Of a DNA stretch of 64,000 nucleotides, positions 38,640-49,588 are shown one piece after another. Source of the stretch: Artemisia argyi. Its lineage: Eukaryota > Streptophyta > Magnoliopsida > Asterales > Asteraceae. Numbering within the stretch: position 1 is the stretch's first letter; each line of letters begins with the position of its first letter. The translations under genes were made by a program, and so were the position numbers. Below the pieces are notes generated by a model. It was not told the origin of the DNA and ran no database searches. It saw only the letters and a program-made list of their open reading frames with translations. Where the stretch lies: NCBI GenBank assembly GCA_030686995.1, contig CM060685.1, positions 23,544,065-23,608,064 on the forward strand. Direction: 5' to 3'.

Positions 38640-39945
38640 AGATCTGACTAATTAAAGATGAAACAAACACATAATCACAATAAACATCACCAAATCACCC
38701 AGAAACAGATAAATTTTTCCCAAACCCTAATTAAAAAAAATTGGGCGTTTTTTAATAATCAAATAAATCTGGCTAATTAAACATGAAATAAACACACAAT
38801 CACAATAAACATCACCAAATCACCCAGAAACAGATAACTTTTTCCAAAACCCTAATTAAAAAAATTGGGCGTTTTTTAATAATCAAATAGATCTGGCTAA
38901 TTAAACATGAAACAAACACATAATCACAATAAACATCACCAAATCACCCAGAAACAGATAAATTTTTCTCAAACCCTAATTAAAAAAAATTGGGCGTTTT
39001 TTAATAATCAAATAAATCTGGCTAATTAAACATGAAATAAACACACAATCACAATAAACATCACCAAATCACCTAGAAACAGATAACTTTTTCCCAAACC
39101 CTAATTAAAAAAATTGGGCGTTATTTAATAATCAAATAGATCTGGCTAATTAAACATGAAACAAACACATAATCACAATAAACATCACCAAATCACCCAG
39201 AAACAGATAAATTTTTCCCAAACCCTAATTAAAAAAATTGGGCGTTTTTTAATAATCAAATAAATCTGGCTAATTAGACATGAAATAAACACACAATCAC
39301 AATAAACATCACCAAATCACCCAGAAACAGATAACTTTTTCCCAAACCCTAATTAAAAAAATTGGGCGTTATTTAATAATCAAATAGATCTGGCTAATTA
39401 AACATGAAACAAACACATAATCACAATAAACATCACCAAATCACCCAGAAACAGATAAATTTTTCCAAAACCCTAATTAAAAAAATTGGGCGTTTTTTAA
39501 TAATCAAATAAATCTGGCTAATTAGACATGAAATAAACACACAATCACAATAAACATCACCAAATCACCCAGAAACAGATAACTTTTTCCCAAACCCTAA
39601 TTAAAAAAATTGGGCGTTTTTTAATAATCAAATAAATCTGGCTAATTAAACATGAAACAAACACATAATCACAATAAACATCACCAAATCACCTAGAAAC
39701 AGATAACTTTTTCCCAAACCCTAATTAAAAAAATTGGGCGTTATTTAATAATCAAATAGATCTGGCTAATTAAACATGAAACAAACACATAATCACAATA
39801 AACATCACCAAATCACCCAGAAACAGATAACTTTTTCCCAAACCCTAATTAAAAAAATTGGGCGTTTTTTAATAATCAAATAGATCTGGCTAATTAAACA
39901 TGAAACAAACACATAATCACAATAAACATCACAAATCTAACCCAG
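38640..39945 (+). repeat. 124-bp satellite with two-unit higher-order pattern, about 11 units
   Basis: Units with GATCTGGCTAATTAAACATG recur every 124-125 bp; GGCTAATTA starts at 38771, 38895, 39020, 39144, 39268, 39392, 39516, 39640, 39764 and 39888. Units alternate between a GAAACAAACACATAATC form and a GAAATAAACACACAATC form, a 248-bp higher-order repeat that breaks in the last three units. Each unit contains AAACCCTAATT. The array lies in the predicted first intron of copy A and is absent from copy B. Confidence 0.9.
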
Positions 39946-39996
39946 AAATTAACAAAAACCCTCAAAAAGTTATCATAAATCTAACCCAGAAATTAG

Positions 39997-40070
39997 AGAG
40001 AGAAAAGAGAGAGAGAAAAAAGAGAGAGAGAGAGAATAACACACACACACAAGTGAGTGAGTGAGTGAGT
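39997..40070 (+). repeat. (GA)n/(CA)n/(GAGT)n microsatellite
   Basis: GAGA and CACA runs, then GTGAGTGAGTGAGTGAG, close the satellite array. Confidence 0.85.
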
Positions 40071-40109
40071 ATGTGAGGGTGAGGTGTACGCGTAAAACGC
40101 GTTTTTACG

Positions 40110-40480
40110 TTTTTTTTTTTTTTTTTTTTTTTAAATGTAAAATGTTATAAATGTAAAAGGTTTAAATGTTAAATGTAAAAAATGTAAAAAAAAATGTTAT
40201 AAAAAATGTTATACAAATGTAAAAAAATTATAAAAATGTAAAAATGTTATAAATGTAAAAGTTTTAAATGTTAAATGTAAAAAATGTAAAAAAAAATGTA
40301 AAAAAAATGTTATAAAAAATGTTATACAAATGTAAAAAAATTATAAAAATGTAAAAATGTTATAAATGTAACTTATAAATTTTAAAAATTTTAAATGAAA
40401 AAAAAAGTTATAAAAATGTAAAAATGTTATAAAAAAAAGTAAAAATGTAAGTTATAAAAATGTAAAAATGTAAAAGTTAT
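40110..40480 (+). repeat. AT-rich AAATGT low-complexity tract
   Basis: A T18-22 run is followed by degenerate repeats of AAATGTAAAAATGTTATA up to the splice acceptor at 40490. It provides a branch/pyrimidine context (GTGTTTTCAG) but no coding. Confidence 0.8.
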
Positions 40481-40490
40481 GTGTTTTCAG

Positions 40491-41550
40491 GTTTTCGGTT
40501 CTCACGAGGAAGTAACTGAGTGGGCGCAAAATATAGCTCGTGGGCTAGGTTTTGTAATTGTTAAAGATAGAACCACATCAGAACATGGTCATATGAACGA
40601 AATCAATTACAGGTGTACAAAGGGTGGTACGTATACATCTCAAGGTAGTGGCAGACGGAAAACCAAAACAAGTAAAACCGGTTGTCCATTCAGATTAAAT
40701 GCGAAATATCATCGAACAAAAAATTATTGGGTATTGAGGGTGAAGGATGATACGCATAATCATGATATGCTAGAGTCGTTGCATGGTTTGCCATATGCAA
40801 TGCGATTAAAGGATGATGAGTTGGGTTTGGTCAGAGAATTGACATATTATAACGTACGACCACTTAATATACTTTCGACAATAAAGGGTCGTAATCCGGA
40901 TAACGTGTCTAGCGTTAGAACTATATATAACGCACAAGATAAGTTCCGGAGAGTCAGAGTAGGTGATAGAACTCCAATTCAAGTCCTTTACTCGCATTTG
41001 CAACAATCAGGGTATACATGGTACCCGAGGGTAAATGAGCATACCAACGAGCTTGAGGAGCTATTTTTTGTGCACCCCACGTCGTATGCTATATGGTGTA
41101 CATTCCCTGAAGTCATGCTGATGGACTCCACGTACAATACCACGGTCTTTAAATTGCCGTTGTTGGAAATTGTTGGACTAACTTCAACAAACAAAACATT
41201 CTCAATGGCGTATAGCTTTTTATCCAGTGAACAAGGGCATAATTTTAGATGGGTATTGCAACGTGTGAAGCAAGTGATTGGCGAAAGATATTACCCACGT
41301 GTTATCGTCACTGACAGAGATTTAGCGTTAGTTAGGGCAATAAGAGCAGAATTTCCTGACGTTCACCAATTACTCTGTCGATGGCATATACAGCAAAACA
41401 TACTTAAGTTTTGCAAAAATAAATTCACAGGTGGGGATATTGACTATGACTCCGTTAAAAAACGATGGGATTGGATGGTTAAAGCTCCTACCTTCGAATT
41501 GTTCGAGCGACGTTATCGACGCCTACAAGAGCTATTGGTCAACCATCAGG
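40491..41550 (+). CDS. FAR1/MULE transposase exon 2 (copy A)
   Basis: Preceded by the acceptor TGTTTTCAG and ended by a phase-1 donor GTACTT. The first ~90 residues form a FAR1/WRKY-GCM-type DNA-binding module: a Cys in INYRCTKGGTY, then TGCPFRL and THNHDM give the Cys-Cys-His-x-His ligand set. After a helical region (about residues 105-170) comes the MULE transposase core with the first catalytic Asp in VMLMDSTYNTT, the second in VIVTDRDLALVRAI, and the C2H2-like CRWHIQQN helix. The exon has no stop and aligns closely with copy B at 48 kb. In Mutator-family transposases this core acts as a nuclear DDE recombinase on the terminal repeats. A domesticated FAR1/FHY3-type gene is unlikely given the inverted repeats and duplication. 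Confidence 0.9.
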
Positions 41551-41623
41551 GTACTTAATTATTAATTGATTGTTTTTAAATATGCACCCAAATGACCTTT
41601 AATTAATTCATTGTTTTTTTCAG

Positions 41624-42049
41624 ATGTCGCTTTGTATCTGCATAACTGGGTGCAAGATTACGCACCCATGTTTGTCTCGTATATTACCGACCGATATACA
41701 TCCTACGGCCAGACAACAACGTGCAGAGTTGAGGCTCACCACGTGTTGTTGAAATTATATTTGGACGGCACACAGTCCAAATTAGACAGGTTGTTGAGGT
41801 CGGTCGATAAGATTCTCATTACGCAAGAAGATGCGATAAAAGAGACTTTCAATAGAAGCATGAACGAGAAACTAATTAAGTGTGATGTACCACTATTTCA
41901 CGAATTAACGTATAAAGTTTCTAAACATGCTTTGAACCTCATACACAAAGAACTCCACCTGTCGATCGCCCCAGAAGACTGTAGCCATAACAATCGGGCA
42001 ATATACGGACTACCATGCTTTCACGAGATGCGAATCTATGTTATTCAGG
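41624..42049 (+). CDS. Transposase exon 3, catalytic Glu and SWIM-like end (copy A)
   Basis: The exon begins after TTTTTTTCAG and joins exon 2 in phase 1 (Q-D-VALYLHNW). TTCRVEAHHVLLK supplies the third acidic residue of the DDE triad, in the place occupied by VES in other MULE transposases. The C-terminal part with CSHN ... GLPCFHEM resembles the Cys-x-His end of a SWIM zinc finger. It ends with a GTAAGT donor in phase 1, which lets it splice in frame to the OTU exon. All residues are conserved in copy B. Confidence 0.85.
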
Positions 42050-42132
42050 GTAAGTATATTAAATTTATAACTATCAAGTTGTTTTCCACATTAATATCAG
42101 TAATTTATACAAATCACTTTAATTGAATTCAG

Positions 42133-43216
42133 GAGTCCCCATTCCACTGGAACGCGTTGATATTTTTTGGAGAACCCTATCTGTTCCATGGCCTGTTATC
42201 AATAGGCCCCCGAATAAAGATGGCTCTTCCAGCGAACATGGTGGTGGTGATGATGATGATGATGATGATGATGATGACAATACTTCGTTTAACGATGGCA
42301 TGCGACAATTCAAGAACATTTTTAGCAAATCAACATCGTTTGTCAAGAAGAATATGTTAACGAAGTTAAGAGATATATTCCAACCTGAATCTGCTGACAC
42401 ACGTGAACCAGCTATTCAAAAAAATACCCGTGGACGTCCGAGCGCAAAGGTTAAAAAGGGCAAGGCTACACAAGTCCCGGACTTGAATGAAGTCCCGGAC
42501 TTGAATGACTTGAATGATGTGCCAACCATGAATCACCGAAGAAGCACAAATTCAAGATCCACGAAAGTCCCGAAACGCGCCAAAGAGCCTGCAAGACATA
42601 GTTCGTACACGGGTGAAAAAATAAGACACAGATTTTATGTTGGAGATAAGGATAGCGAGGATTTTATTGATCGCATTCCAGAGCTTTTCCGTTCACAGGT
42701 AATAAGTATAAATAATGTGGAGCGTGACGGAAATTGTGGGTTTCGGTGCATTGCCCATTGGATTGTGCAAGACCAAAATAGGTGGGCCGATGCTAGATAC
42801 ATGTTAATGGAAGAGTTACAAAGACATAGTGTAACTTACGTGAGTATATGGGGGAAGAAGACTTTTACCACCTTTGTCATACATTAAACTGGTTTAATGG
42901 ACCAGCGCCTGAAGATTACTGGATGACGATGCCACATAACGGTCTGGTCATCGCTTCAGCTATTCGCTGACCTCTTGTATATATAGACCGTCATGGTTGG
43001 TTCACATGTTTACCCCTATTTTCTGCTCCAAACTTATCACATGGAATTGACCCCATTGTGATTGTGCGTGTGGGGGAGAACAGTGGTGCTCATTACATTT
43101 GTCTCAATATAGACAGAGATTCAGATCTACCACATTACCACCCACAATGGAGGTGGTTCAAACAGCCAGTTGCAAACGAATGGGATGCAATATATAACGA
43201 TCGATGTATTTTGTAA
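42133..43216 (+). pseudogene. OTU-protease exon 4, broken (copy A)
   Basis: It follows the acceptor GAATTCAG and joins exon 3 in phase 1, so transposase and OTU domain would be one fusion polypeptide. First part: GVPIPLERVDIFWRTLSVPWP, an Asp10 tract coded by GAT repeats, a TRGRPSAK AT-hook-like core, and DLNEVP and DLNDVP motifs. The OTU domain follows, with the catalytic DGNCGFRC. One G appears to be missing in the run 42850-42854, which shifts the frame and ends the open frame at 42887. Homology continues in the next frame (WFNGPAPEDYW, then IDPIVIVRVGENSGAHYICL with the catalytic His) but with a TGA at 42968-42970, and closes at the stop 43214-43216. The domain is otherwise well preserved, so decay is recent. 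Confidence 0.85.
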
Positions 43217-43444
43217 ATGTTGTAAATGATTATTCATTTATTTAAATGTAAATTCTTTGTAAATGTTGTAAATGATTATTCATTTATTTAAATGTAAATT
43301 GTTTGAAAATGTTGTAAATGATTATTCAACATCGTTTAAATGTTAATTGTTTGAAAATGTTGTAAATGATTATTCAACATCGTTTAAATTAGTAATAACA
43401 TTATTGATTGCTGATGTAAATTATTATGCAAATTCTTTGGTCAG
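43217..43444 (+). repeat. AAATGTTGTAAATGATT short tandem repeats
   Basis: Four or so degenerate units of TTGTAAATGATTATTCA separate the OTU and GRF genes. Copy B has the same kind of repeat at 50525-50750. Confidence 0.7.
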
Positions 43445-43921
43445 ATGAGCCAAATAAATCCTTTCTGGTGCCGATGTAATAGAGGATTTATTGTAGAACG
43501 GAAATCCTGGCAAGATGGTAGTCGTGGGCGACTGTTTTATGCATGTCCTCTTTCAGTGGTAAATAATCATACGTTTGCTTAGTTATGTAAATAATTTGTT
43601 TGTTAAAAATACATTTCTTATTATTTTCTTAACATGTAACAGCCAGGTACAAAAGACTATGGGTGTCGATTCTTCGCGTGGAAAGATGAATTTGAAGCAG
43701 AACACTTTAATCAACCCTCTTCTTCAACGCATTGCTCAAACTGCGTTGCTACAAAAAATGAGTGCGTTGCTACAAAAAATGAGAACAAGTTGTTGAAGGC
43801 AAGAATAAAGGCGCTGGAAATGGAGTTAGAAATGGCAAGGAATCCTGAGGATCACGCTTGTCAGTCAAGTGCCCGGCTCCATGATCTTTTAAATGAGATG
43901 AATAATCTTCATATGTCGTAG
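43445..43921 (+). CDS. Small GRF zinc-finger protein with helical tail (copy A)
   Basis: Two exons, 43445-43558 and 43643-43921, joined in phase 0 across an 84-bp intron (GTAAAT ... TAACAG) give 130 residues. The GRF-type zinc finger spans about residues 7-51 with Cys9, Cys11, Cys34 and Cys46 and the GRLFY and CRFFAW signatures. In other proteins this domain binds single-stranded nucleic acid. A duplicated CVATKNE heptad and a Leu/Glu/Lys-rich helix (residues about 75-125) suggest dimerisation. It begins at an ATG about 230 bp after the OTU stop. Copy B has the same exons and lengths but GTG in place of ATG, and both are preceded by TTTG-TCAG, so an alternative is an exon spliced from upstream. 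Its role in the element is unknown; a transposition accessory factor is plausible. Confidence 0.75.
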
Positions 43922-44284
43922 ATGTTGTTGTTTTTAAATAATATGTATAACGTTGTCGTTTAATTTAATAATAACAGTTGTTGTTGCAGTTATTTAACGT
44001 GGTAATATTTAACGTGCTATTATACAAACAAAATAATTATACAAAACATTATACATATACAAAACATTATTAAACACAAATATACAAAATATTATACATA
44101 TACAATACATTTTTTTAAACACAATACACAACATTTTTTTAAACACAACACAACATTTAAAAAAAAAAAGCACTAAACGACAAAACTGAAAAAGTTAAAA
44201 AAAAAAAAAAAAAAACAAAAAGTACTACCCTATGGGGTAGACCCCGCCCAAACAAAAAAGTAGCCACCGTGATTATAACTCAAC
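43922..44284 (+). other. 3' end of copy A
   Basis: AT-rich, with repeated ATACAAAACATTATAC phrases and A-runs, leading to the inverted terminus. No gene. Confidence 0.5.
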
Positions 44285-44465
44285 CCTTTTAAAAATCCTA
44301 CAAGTCAGAGTCTGTCGGTGCTTTCATTGTAGGTATTGTCTCATTGCTTTTGGGTTATATAAACCGAACAAAACTTTTCAAATAATTGTACCCATGTAAT
44401 GAATGTATATTTAATTTTTTATCCTTACAAAACGCGTGAGTACATATGCTACTGTTTAAAGTCAA
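44285..44465 (+). repeat. Right flank repeat of copy A (pairs with 51641-51821)
   Basis: The same 181 bp with almost no change as 51641-51821, ending in the host phrase ACTGTTTAAAGTCAA. It marks the right boundary of the duplicated unit. Confidence 0.9.
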
Positions 44466-45133
44466 CCCTTTTATCTCTCTCATAAACTCAACCGGCGATA
44501 AGAGACTTCGGTACCCAGCGCCAAGGCTGGTGTTTTCCGGCAAAACGCTACCGGAAGGCGCGAGCTCCACACCGTGGCTCGCATTTTCGTGTCCTGAGCT
44601 GTCACGACCAGCCCAAATGGTCCCGGAAAACGCGACGGGACGGCGCGAGTACGGTACCGAGCCTCGTGTTTTCCCGTTTATTCTCACGTTATTCCGTTTT
44701 TTTTTTCTTTTCTTTTTTTTTTAAATGAGAGATGGACAGAGGCCGAACCACCCTTTATGTGAAAATGTGAAGTTTGTGAAGTTGTTTGGTGAAATCATGA
44801 CGTGCCATGGCTGGTGGTGTCTTTGTGATGTTGGTATATGTAGAAGATGACCAAAGAGAGAAGATAAAACCAAAAATAGTACTGTTCCTATCCTCACTTT
44901 TGCTTTTTCAACTTCCAATACGATACCATTTTTATTACGAGTATTATTATTATTATTTTTAAACCATTTTAATTTGATATAGGAATTGTGTATTTTGAAA
45001 TAAAAAAGCAAAACAATAAAAAAGGAAAGTACACTAGTAAACATAATAAATAAAGGAAGTACTTAAATTTAGCTAGTGTATATGTGTTTTCAAAGCTTAA
45101 AGACCAAATCCGTCTGGAACTTTAGATTAAACT

Positions 45134-45176
<43 letters not shown>

Positions 45177-45386
45177 ACAAAAATTTAATTTTAATTAAAT
45201 GTGTTTAAATAAATGAAAAGAAAAATAAAAAATATGTATGTCCAAGGGTGCATGACGGCACCAAAAAATACGAGGGAGGTGGTTTTTGGTGTTGTGGTGA
45301 ATTTTGGTGTTATAGGAAAAGACGCTGATGTGGCAACAATTTTACCTACGACACCAACGGGACAACACGAGGGTACCTAATGCTCT
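44466..45386. other. Spacer between copies with a GC-rich islet
   Basis: 44495-44675 is a CpG-rich islet containing two related phrases (GGTACCCAGCG / GGTACCGAGCC and a TGTTTTCC partner for each). The rest is AT-rich and ends in a T33 run at 45139-45171. No gene is recognised; the small frames are artefacts. Confidence 0.4.
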
Positions 45387-45529
45387 AAATATTCTTGTTT
45401 GTGCCACAATGGCTCGATCGATTTGGCTTATCGATCGATCGAGCCTCTCGATCGATTAGATCCGGCGTACTGTCACAAGCCTAACAAAGAAAATCTTAAA
45501 CAAAGACCACAACGACTATAAGAAATTCG

Positions 45530-45575
<46 letters not shown>

Positions 45576-45660
45576 GTACACGCATTGACTTGAAAAAAAC
45601 GTGTAAACGCATTAAATTGAAGATGGTGAGTATCATTTCACTCGTACATGACTACTTTAA
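45387..45660 (+). repeat. Left flank repeat of copy B
   Basis: Nearly identical to 36673-36943, including the A-run (45530-45571) and the TCGATCGATCGAG cluster. Confidence 0.9.
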
Positions 45661-45787
45661 TTTTAAAAGGGACATACTAACAAAACCGGGTCTAGGGCAA
45701 ACCCCCTAGCCCTAGCCCTGTTTTTGCAGCTTTTTTGTCCCCTTCCTCATTTTTTTATTTTTATTTTTTACTTTTTTGTCTTTTGCT

Positions 45788-45829
<42 letters not shown>

Positions 45830-45857
45830 TCCTTTTTTTTTGTTGTTTAGATATCAG

Positions 45858-46364
45858 ATTGCACACAAGTGCACAAGTCCAGGTCAAGTCCAGATCTCAC
45901 AAGCAGTTTTTGCACAAGCATTTTTTGCACAAGTCCAGGTCAATTTTTTGCACACAAGTAGATTGCAAAGGCTCAGATTTATATCATCATTGCCGATTTA
46001 GAAAACCATTTGCACAAGTGATAAAAAAAATATTAGGCTCGGATATGAAGGTTGCAAAGTGATAAAAATATCACTTTGCCATGCCATTCGGTTTTAAAAA
46101 CCATTCGTCATCGCCATTTTTTTTTCCAAGCGCACACAAGCAGTTTTTGCACACAACCATATCAGATTGCACAAAGTCATGCACAAAGGCTCAGATCTAT
46201 ATCAGATTGCACACAATCATGCACAAAGGCTCAGATTTATATCATCATTGCCATATCAGATTGCACACAAGTGAAACAGATTGCACCCAAGTGCACAGAT
46301 TTGCCCCCAAGTGCACACATTACACACAAGTCGTCCAAGTCATTTTTCTTTCCCAAGTGCACAC
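45858..46364 (+). repeat. Leader repeats of copy B
   Basis: Irregular repeats of CAGATTGCACACAAGTG and related phrases, the same vocabulary as 37080-37400. Confidence 0.7.
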
Positions 46365-46762
46365 AAGTGAAACAGATTGCACCCAAACCAGGTGAAACAC
46401 AAGTTTCACATTCCACACATGTTACACAATGCAAGTACTAAGATTCTGCAAGTACTAAGATTCACTGCAAGTTCTCACAAGAAAGCAAGTCTCACCACAA
46501 GGCTCACAAAGAAAGCAAGTCTCACCACAAGAACAAACTGCAGAAACTCACAAGAAAGCAAGTAAGTGAAACAGATTGCACCCAAACCAGGTGAAACACA
46601 AGTTTCACATTCCACACATGTTACACAATGCAAGTACTAAGATTCTGCAAGTACTAAGATTCACTGCAAGTTCTCACAAGAAAGCAAGTCTCACCACAAG
46701 GCTCACAAAGAAAGCAAGTCTCACCACAAGAACAAACTGCAGAAACTCACAAGAAAGCAAGT
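46365..46762 (+). repeat. Perfect 199-bp tandem duplication
   Basis: Two identical units, 46365-46563 and 46564-46762, start AAGTGAAACAGATTGCACC. The identity shows a very recent duplication (or a collapsed or expanded assembly). Identical 62-residue frames in both units are not genes. Confidence 0.95.
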
Positions 46763-46924
46763 GAACAAACTCCATTATAAACAAGCATCACAAAGAAGCA
46801 GATTGCACAAGTTAAAGCACAAACAATTATTTGCTCTCAATCAATATCACAAGTGAACACAAGTGAAAGACAGGGGCTGCAGATTGCACACAAGTGAACA
46901 CAACAAAGATCTTAGGCTGCCGAA

Positions 46925-46954
46925 ATGTCGAATTCACCATTTTACACAGAAGAG
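46925..46954 (+). CDS. MULE-OTU fusion gene copy B, exon 1 (predicted)
   Basis: ATG and ten codons (MSNSPFYTEE) ending at a GTAACA donor, homologous to 38029-38058. It would normally splice to the FAR1 exon, which is absent here, so it is probably not used productively. Confidence 0.45.
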
Positions 46955-47969
46955 GTAACATTAGGCTCAGATATATATTAGTCAACATAAGCAAGTTTAT
47001 CATATTTGGCTGCAACTTCAAAGGTTGCAAAAAATAAATTTACTTTTTTGCCGTCCATTCGGTAATGCCACGCCAAAATCAAAACATTTTTTTTTAAATC
47101 ATCATCGCCTTATATCAGTTTTTTTTAAAACAAACTGCTTAAATCAAACTGCTTATCAAATTTCATAAGCAAACAGCTTAAACCAAGTTTGAAATAACAA
47201 ACTGCTTATCAAGCACATAAGCAGTTTTATAAGCAGTTTCATCACAAACTGCTTATCAAGGACCACTGCCACTAGCCTAGACCCGGTGCAACTAAAAAAA
47301 GACCCCGGTCTTTATAACATCACATACCTGGTGGACTGTGGGGGTAGGCTAGAGCAGGTTTTCATACCACTCAAAGGTGGCAGATCAAGGAGTTAACCTA
47401 CCCACAGCCACAGGTTTTCATAAAAGGACCACCAACCATCACCACAGAACCACCTACATCATAACATATCCATATCAATTAGGGTTTCATAAAAATTGGA
47501 GATTTTTTAAATTAATTAGTAAATCTTTCAATTAACATAGGTTAATTGAAAGATTTCAAGTTAATTTAAAAAAACCCCAAAATTACCAAACCCTAATTTT
47601 TTATATCTAACTAGGGTTTCGTAAAAAATTGGGGGTTTTTTAAATTAACTTGAAATCTTTCAATTAACAAACGTTAATTGAAAGATTACTCGCTAATTTT
47701 TAAAACCCCTAATTTTTTTACGAAACCAAAACATTTACATAGATCTGTCAAATTTAACCACAAAACTATCAATTAACAAACGTTAATTGAACTATAACAA
47801 TCAATTATTACCAAACCCCCAATTTTTTTATGAAACCCTAATTTATAAAAATTAGGCGTGTGATAAAATTTACTTAGATCTGTCAAATTTAACCACAAAA
47901 CTATCAATTAACAAACGTTAATTGAACTATAACAATCAATTTTTGAAAAACCCCCATTCAGATTAGTAG
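46955..47969 (+). other. Intron-equivalent region of copy B, no gene
   Basis: AT-rich. It shares the copy A phrase GGTTTTCATACCACTCA at about 47359, then carries inverted and repeated phrases of AATTAACAAACGTTAATTGA (47690, 47775, 47915) and several AAACCCTAAT motifs, but not the 124-bp array. Confidence 0.5.
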
Positions 47970-48861
47970 CGGAAAACCAAAACAGTTAAAACCGACTGTC
48001 CATTCAGATTAGTAGCGAGTTATCATCGAACAACAAATTATTGGGTTTTAAGGGTGAAAAATGATACACATAATCATGATATGCTAGAGTCGTTGCATGG
48101 TGTTCCATTTGCAATGCGACTAAAGAATGATGAGTTGGGGTTGGTCGACGAATTGACACAATGTAACCTACGACCAATGAATATACTTTCAACAATAAAG
48201 AGTCGTAATCCAAATAACGTGTCTAGCCTCAGAACCATATATAACGCACAAGATAAGCTCCGGAGAGCCAGAGTGGGTGATAGAACTCCAATTCAAGTTC
48301 TTTACTCGCATTTGACGGATTCAGGGTATACATGGTACCCGAGGGTAAATGAGCATACCAACGAGCTTGAAGAGCTTTTTTTTGTGCACCCCACTTCATA
48401 TGCTTTATGGTGTACATTCCCAGAAATCATGCTGATGGACTCCACGTACAATACCACGAAGTTCAAATTGCCGTTGTGTGAAATTGTTGGAGTAACTTCA
48501 ACAAATAAAACATTTTCAATGGCGTATAGCTTTGTAAGCTGTGAACAAAATAAGAATTATACATGGGTATTGGAAAAAGTGAAGGAAGTTATAGATGAAA
48601 GATATTACCCACGTGTTATTGTCACTGACAGAGAATTAGCGTTGGTTAGGGCAGTAGAACGAGAATTTCCTAACGCTCACCACTTACTCTGTCGATGGCA
48701 TATAAATCAAAATATGCTTCAGTATTGCAAAAACAGATGTCGTGGAGAGAATGAGTATGAGTCCATTAAGGGCACCTGGGATTGGATGGTTAAAGCTCCG
48801 ACACGGGAAATGTTCGAGGAACGTTATAACCGCCTACAACAACGATTGGTTGACCATGCGG
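47970..48861 (+). pseudogene. MULE transposase exon 2, FAR1 end missing (copy B)
   Basis: Homology to copy A starts at RKTKT just before the CPFRL Cys, so about 65 codons of the FAR1 module with its first Cys are gone; no acceptor lies at this point. From there the frame is open through THNHDM, the first catalytic Asp (IMLMDSTYNTT), the second (VIVTDRELALVRAV) and CRWHINQN to a phase-1 donor at 48862. A 17-bp phrase CATTCAGATTAGTAGCG is present at 47955-47971 and again at 48001-48017, which marks the rearrangement junction. The catalytic core looks usable but DNA binding by FAR1 would be lost. Confidence 0.85.
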
Positions 48862-48946
48862 GTACTTAGTTATTTTCTCATTGTTTTTTAATTAATAAGC
48901 ACCCGAATGGCCTTTTATTAATTCATTGTTTTTTCATATATAAAAG

Positions 48947-49363
48947 GGTATCTGGATAACTGGTTGCAGAGTTACGGAAACAAGTTTCTCTCGTATATTA
49001 TCGACCATTATCGCTCATACGGCCAAACAACAACGTGCAGAGTTGAGGCTCACCACGCGTTGTTGAAAACATATTTGGACGGCACACAGTCCAAATTAGA
49101 TAGGTTATTGATGATGGTCGATAAGATTCTCATTTCGCAAGAAAATGGGATAAAAGAGAGTTTTAACAGAAGCATCAACGAGCTACAACTTAAATGTGAT
49201 ATACCACTATTTCAAGAATTGCGGTATAAAGTTTCCCATCGTGCTTGTGATCTGATGTTCAAAGAACTCGGACGGCGGATCACCCCAGACCAATGTTGCC
49301 ATAAGTTGAATGCAATACACGGACTACCATGCTTTCATATGATGTATATCTACAGATGTCATG
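48947..49363 (+). CDS. Transposase exon 3 (copy B)
   Basis: The usual TTTTTTTCAG acceptor is altered here (TTTTTTCATATA), but an AG at 48945-48946 restores phase and gives GYLDNW in place of DVALYLHNW. TTCRVEAHHALLK carries the catalytic Glu. CCHKL ... GLPCFHMM matches the SWIM-like end. It terminates at a GTAAGT donor in phase 1, as in A. Confidence 0.75.
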
Positions 49364-49447
49364 GTAAGTATATTAAATTTATAACTATCAATTCCTATTT
49401 TCTTATTAATAACAGTAACTTATATAAGTGACTTTTATTGAATTCAG

Positions 49448-49538
49448 AACTCCCCATTCCACTCGAATCAATTCCTATTTTCTGGAGAACACTGTCTGTT
49501 CCGTGGCCTGTTAACAGTAGGCCACCGCCTGAAGATGC

Positions 49539-49588
<50 letters not shown>

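Larger units (their letters stand above)
36930..44285 (+). mobile_element. MULE-OTU-GRF element, copy A
   Basis: Its approximate ends are an inverted pair: left CGGGGTCTACCC (36949-36960) and right GGGGTAGACCCCG (about 44238-44250), with weaker similarity outward (GACTACTTTAAAC / GGCTACTTTTTTG). The order inside is a leader of CACAAGCAGATTGCACAC repeats, a short first exon, an intron with a 124-bp satellite, transposase exons, an OTU exon and a GRF zinc-finger gene. The transposase is open but the OTU part has a frameshift and a stop, so the fusion protein cannot be made complete. The target duplication is not resolved. Confidence 0.7.

Noticed and set aside
38640..39945. CRISPR-like regular array
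   Set aside because: Units of 124 bp are contiguous with no distinct spacers, and the context is a plant genome.
40491..42049. Domesticated FAR1/FHY3 transcription factor
   Set aside because: Inverted termini, tandem copies, OTU fusion and decay in the same locus favour a transposon.
46377..46764. Two identical 62-residue frames
   Set aside because: They are the two units of a 199-bp tandem duplication in a repeat leader.
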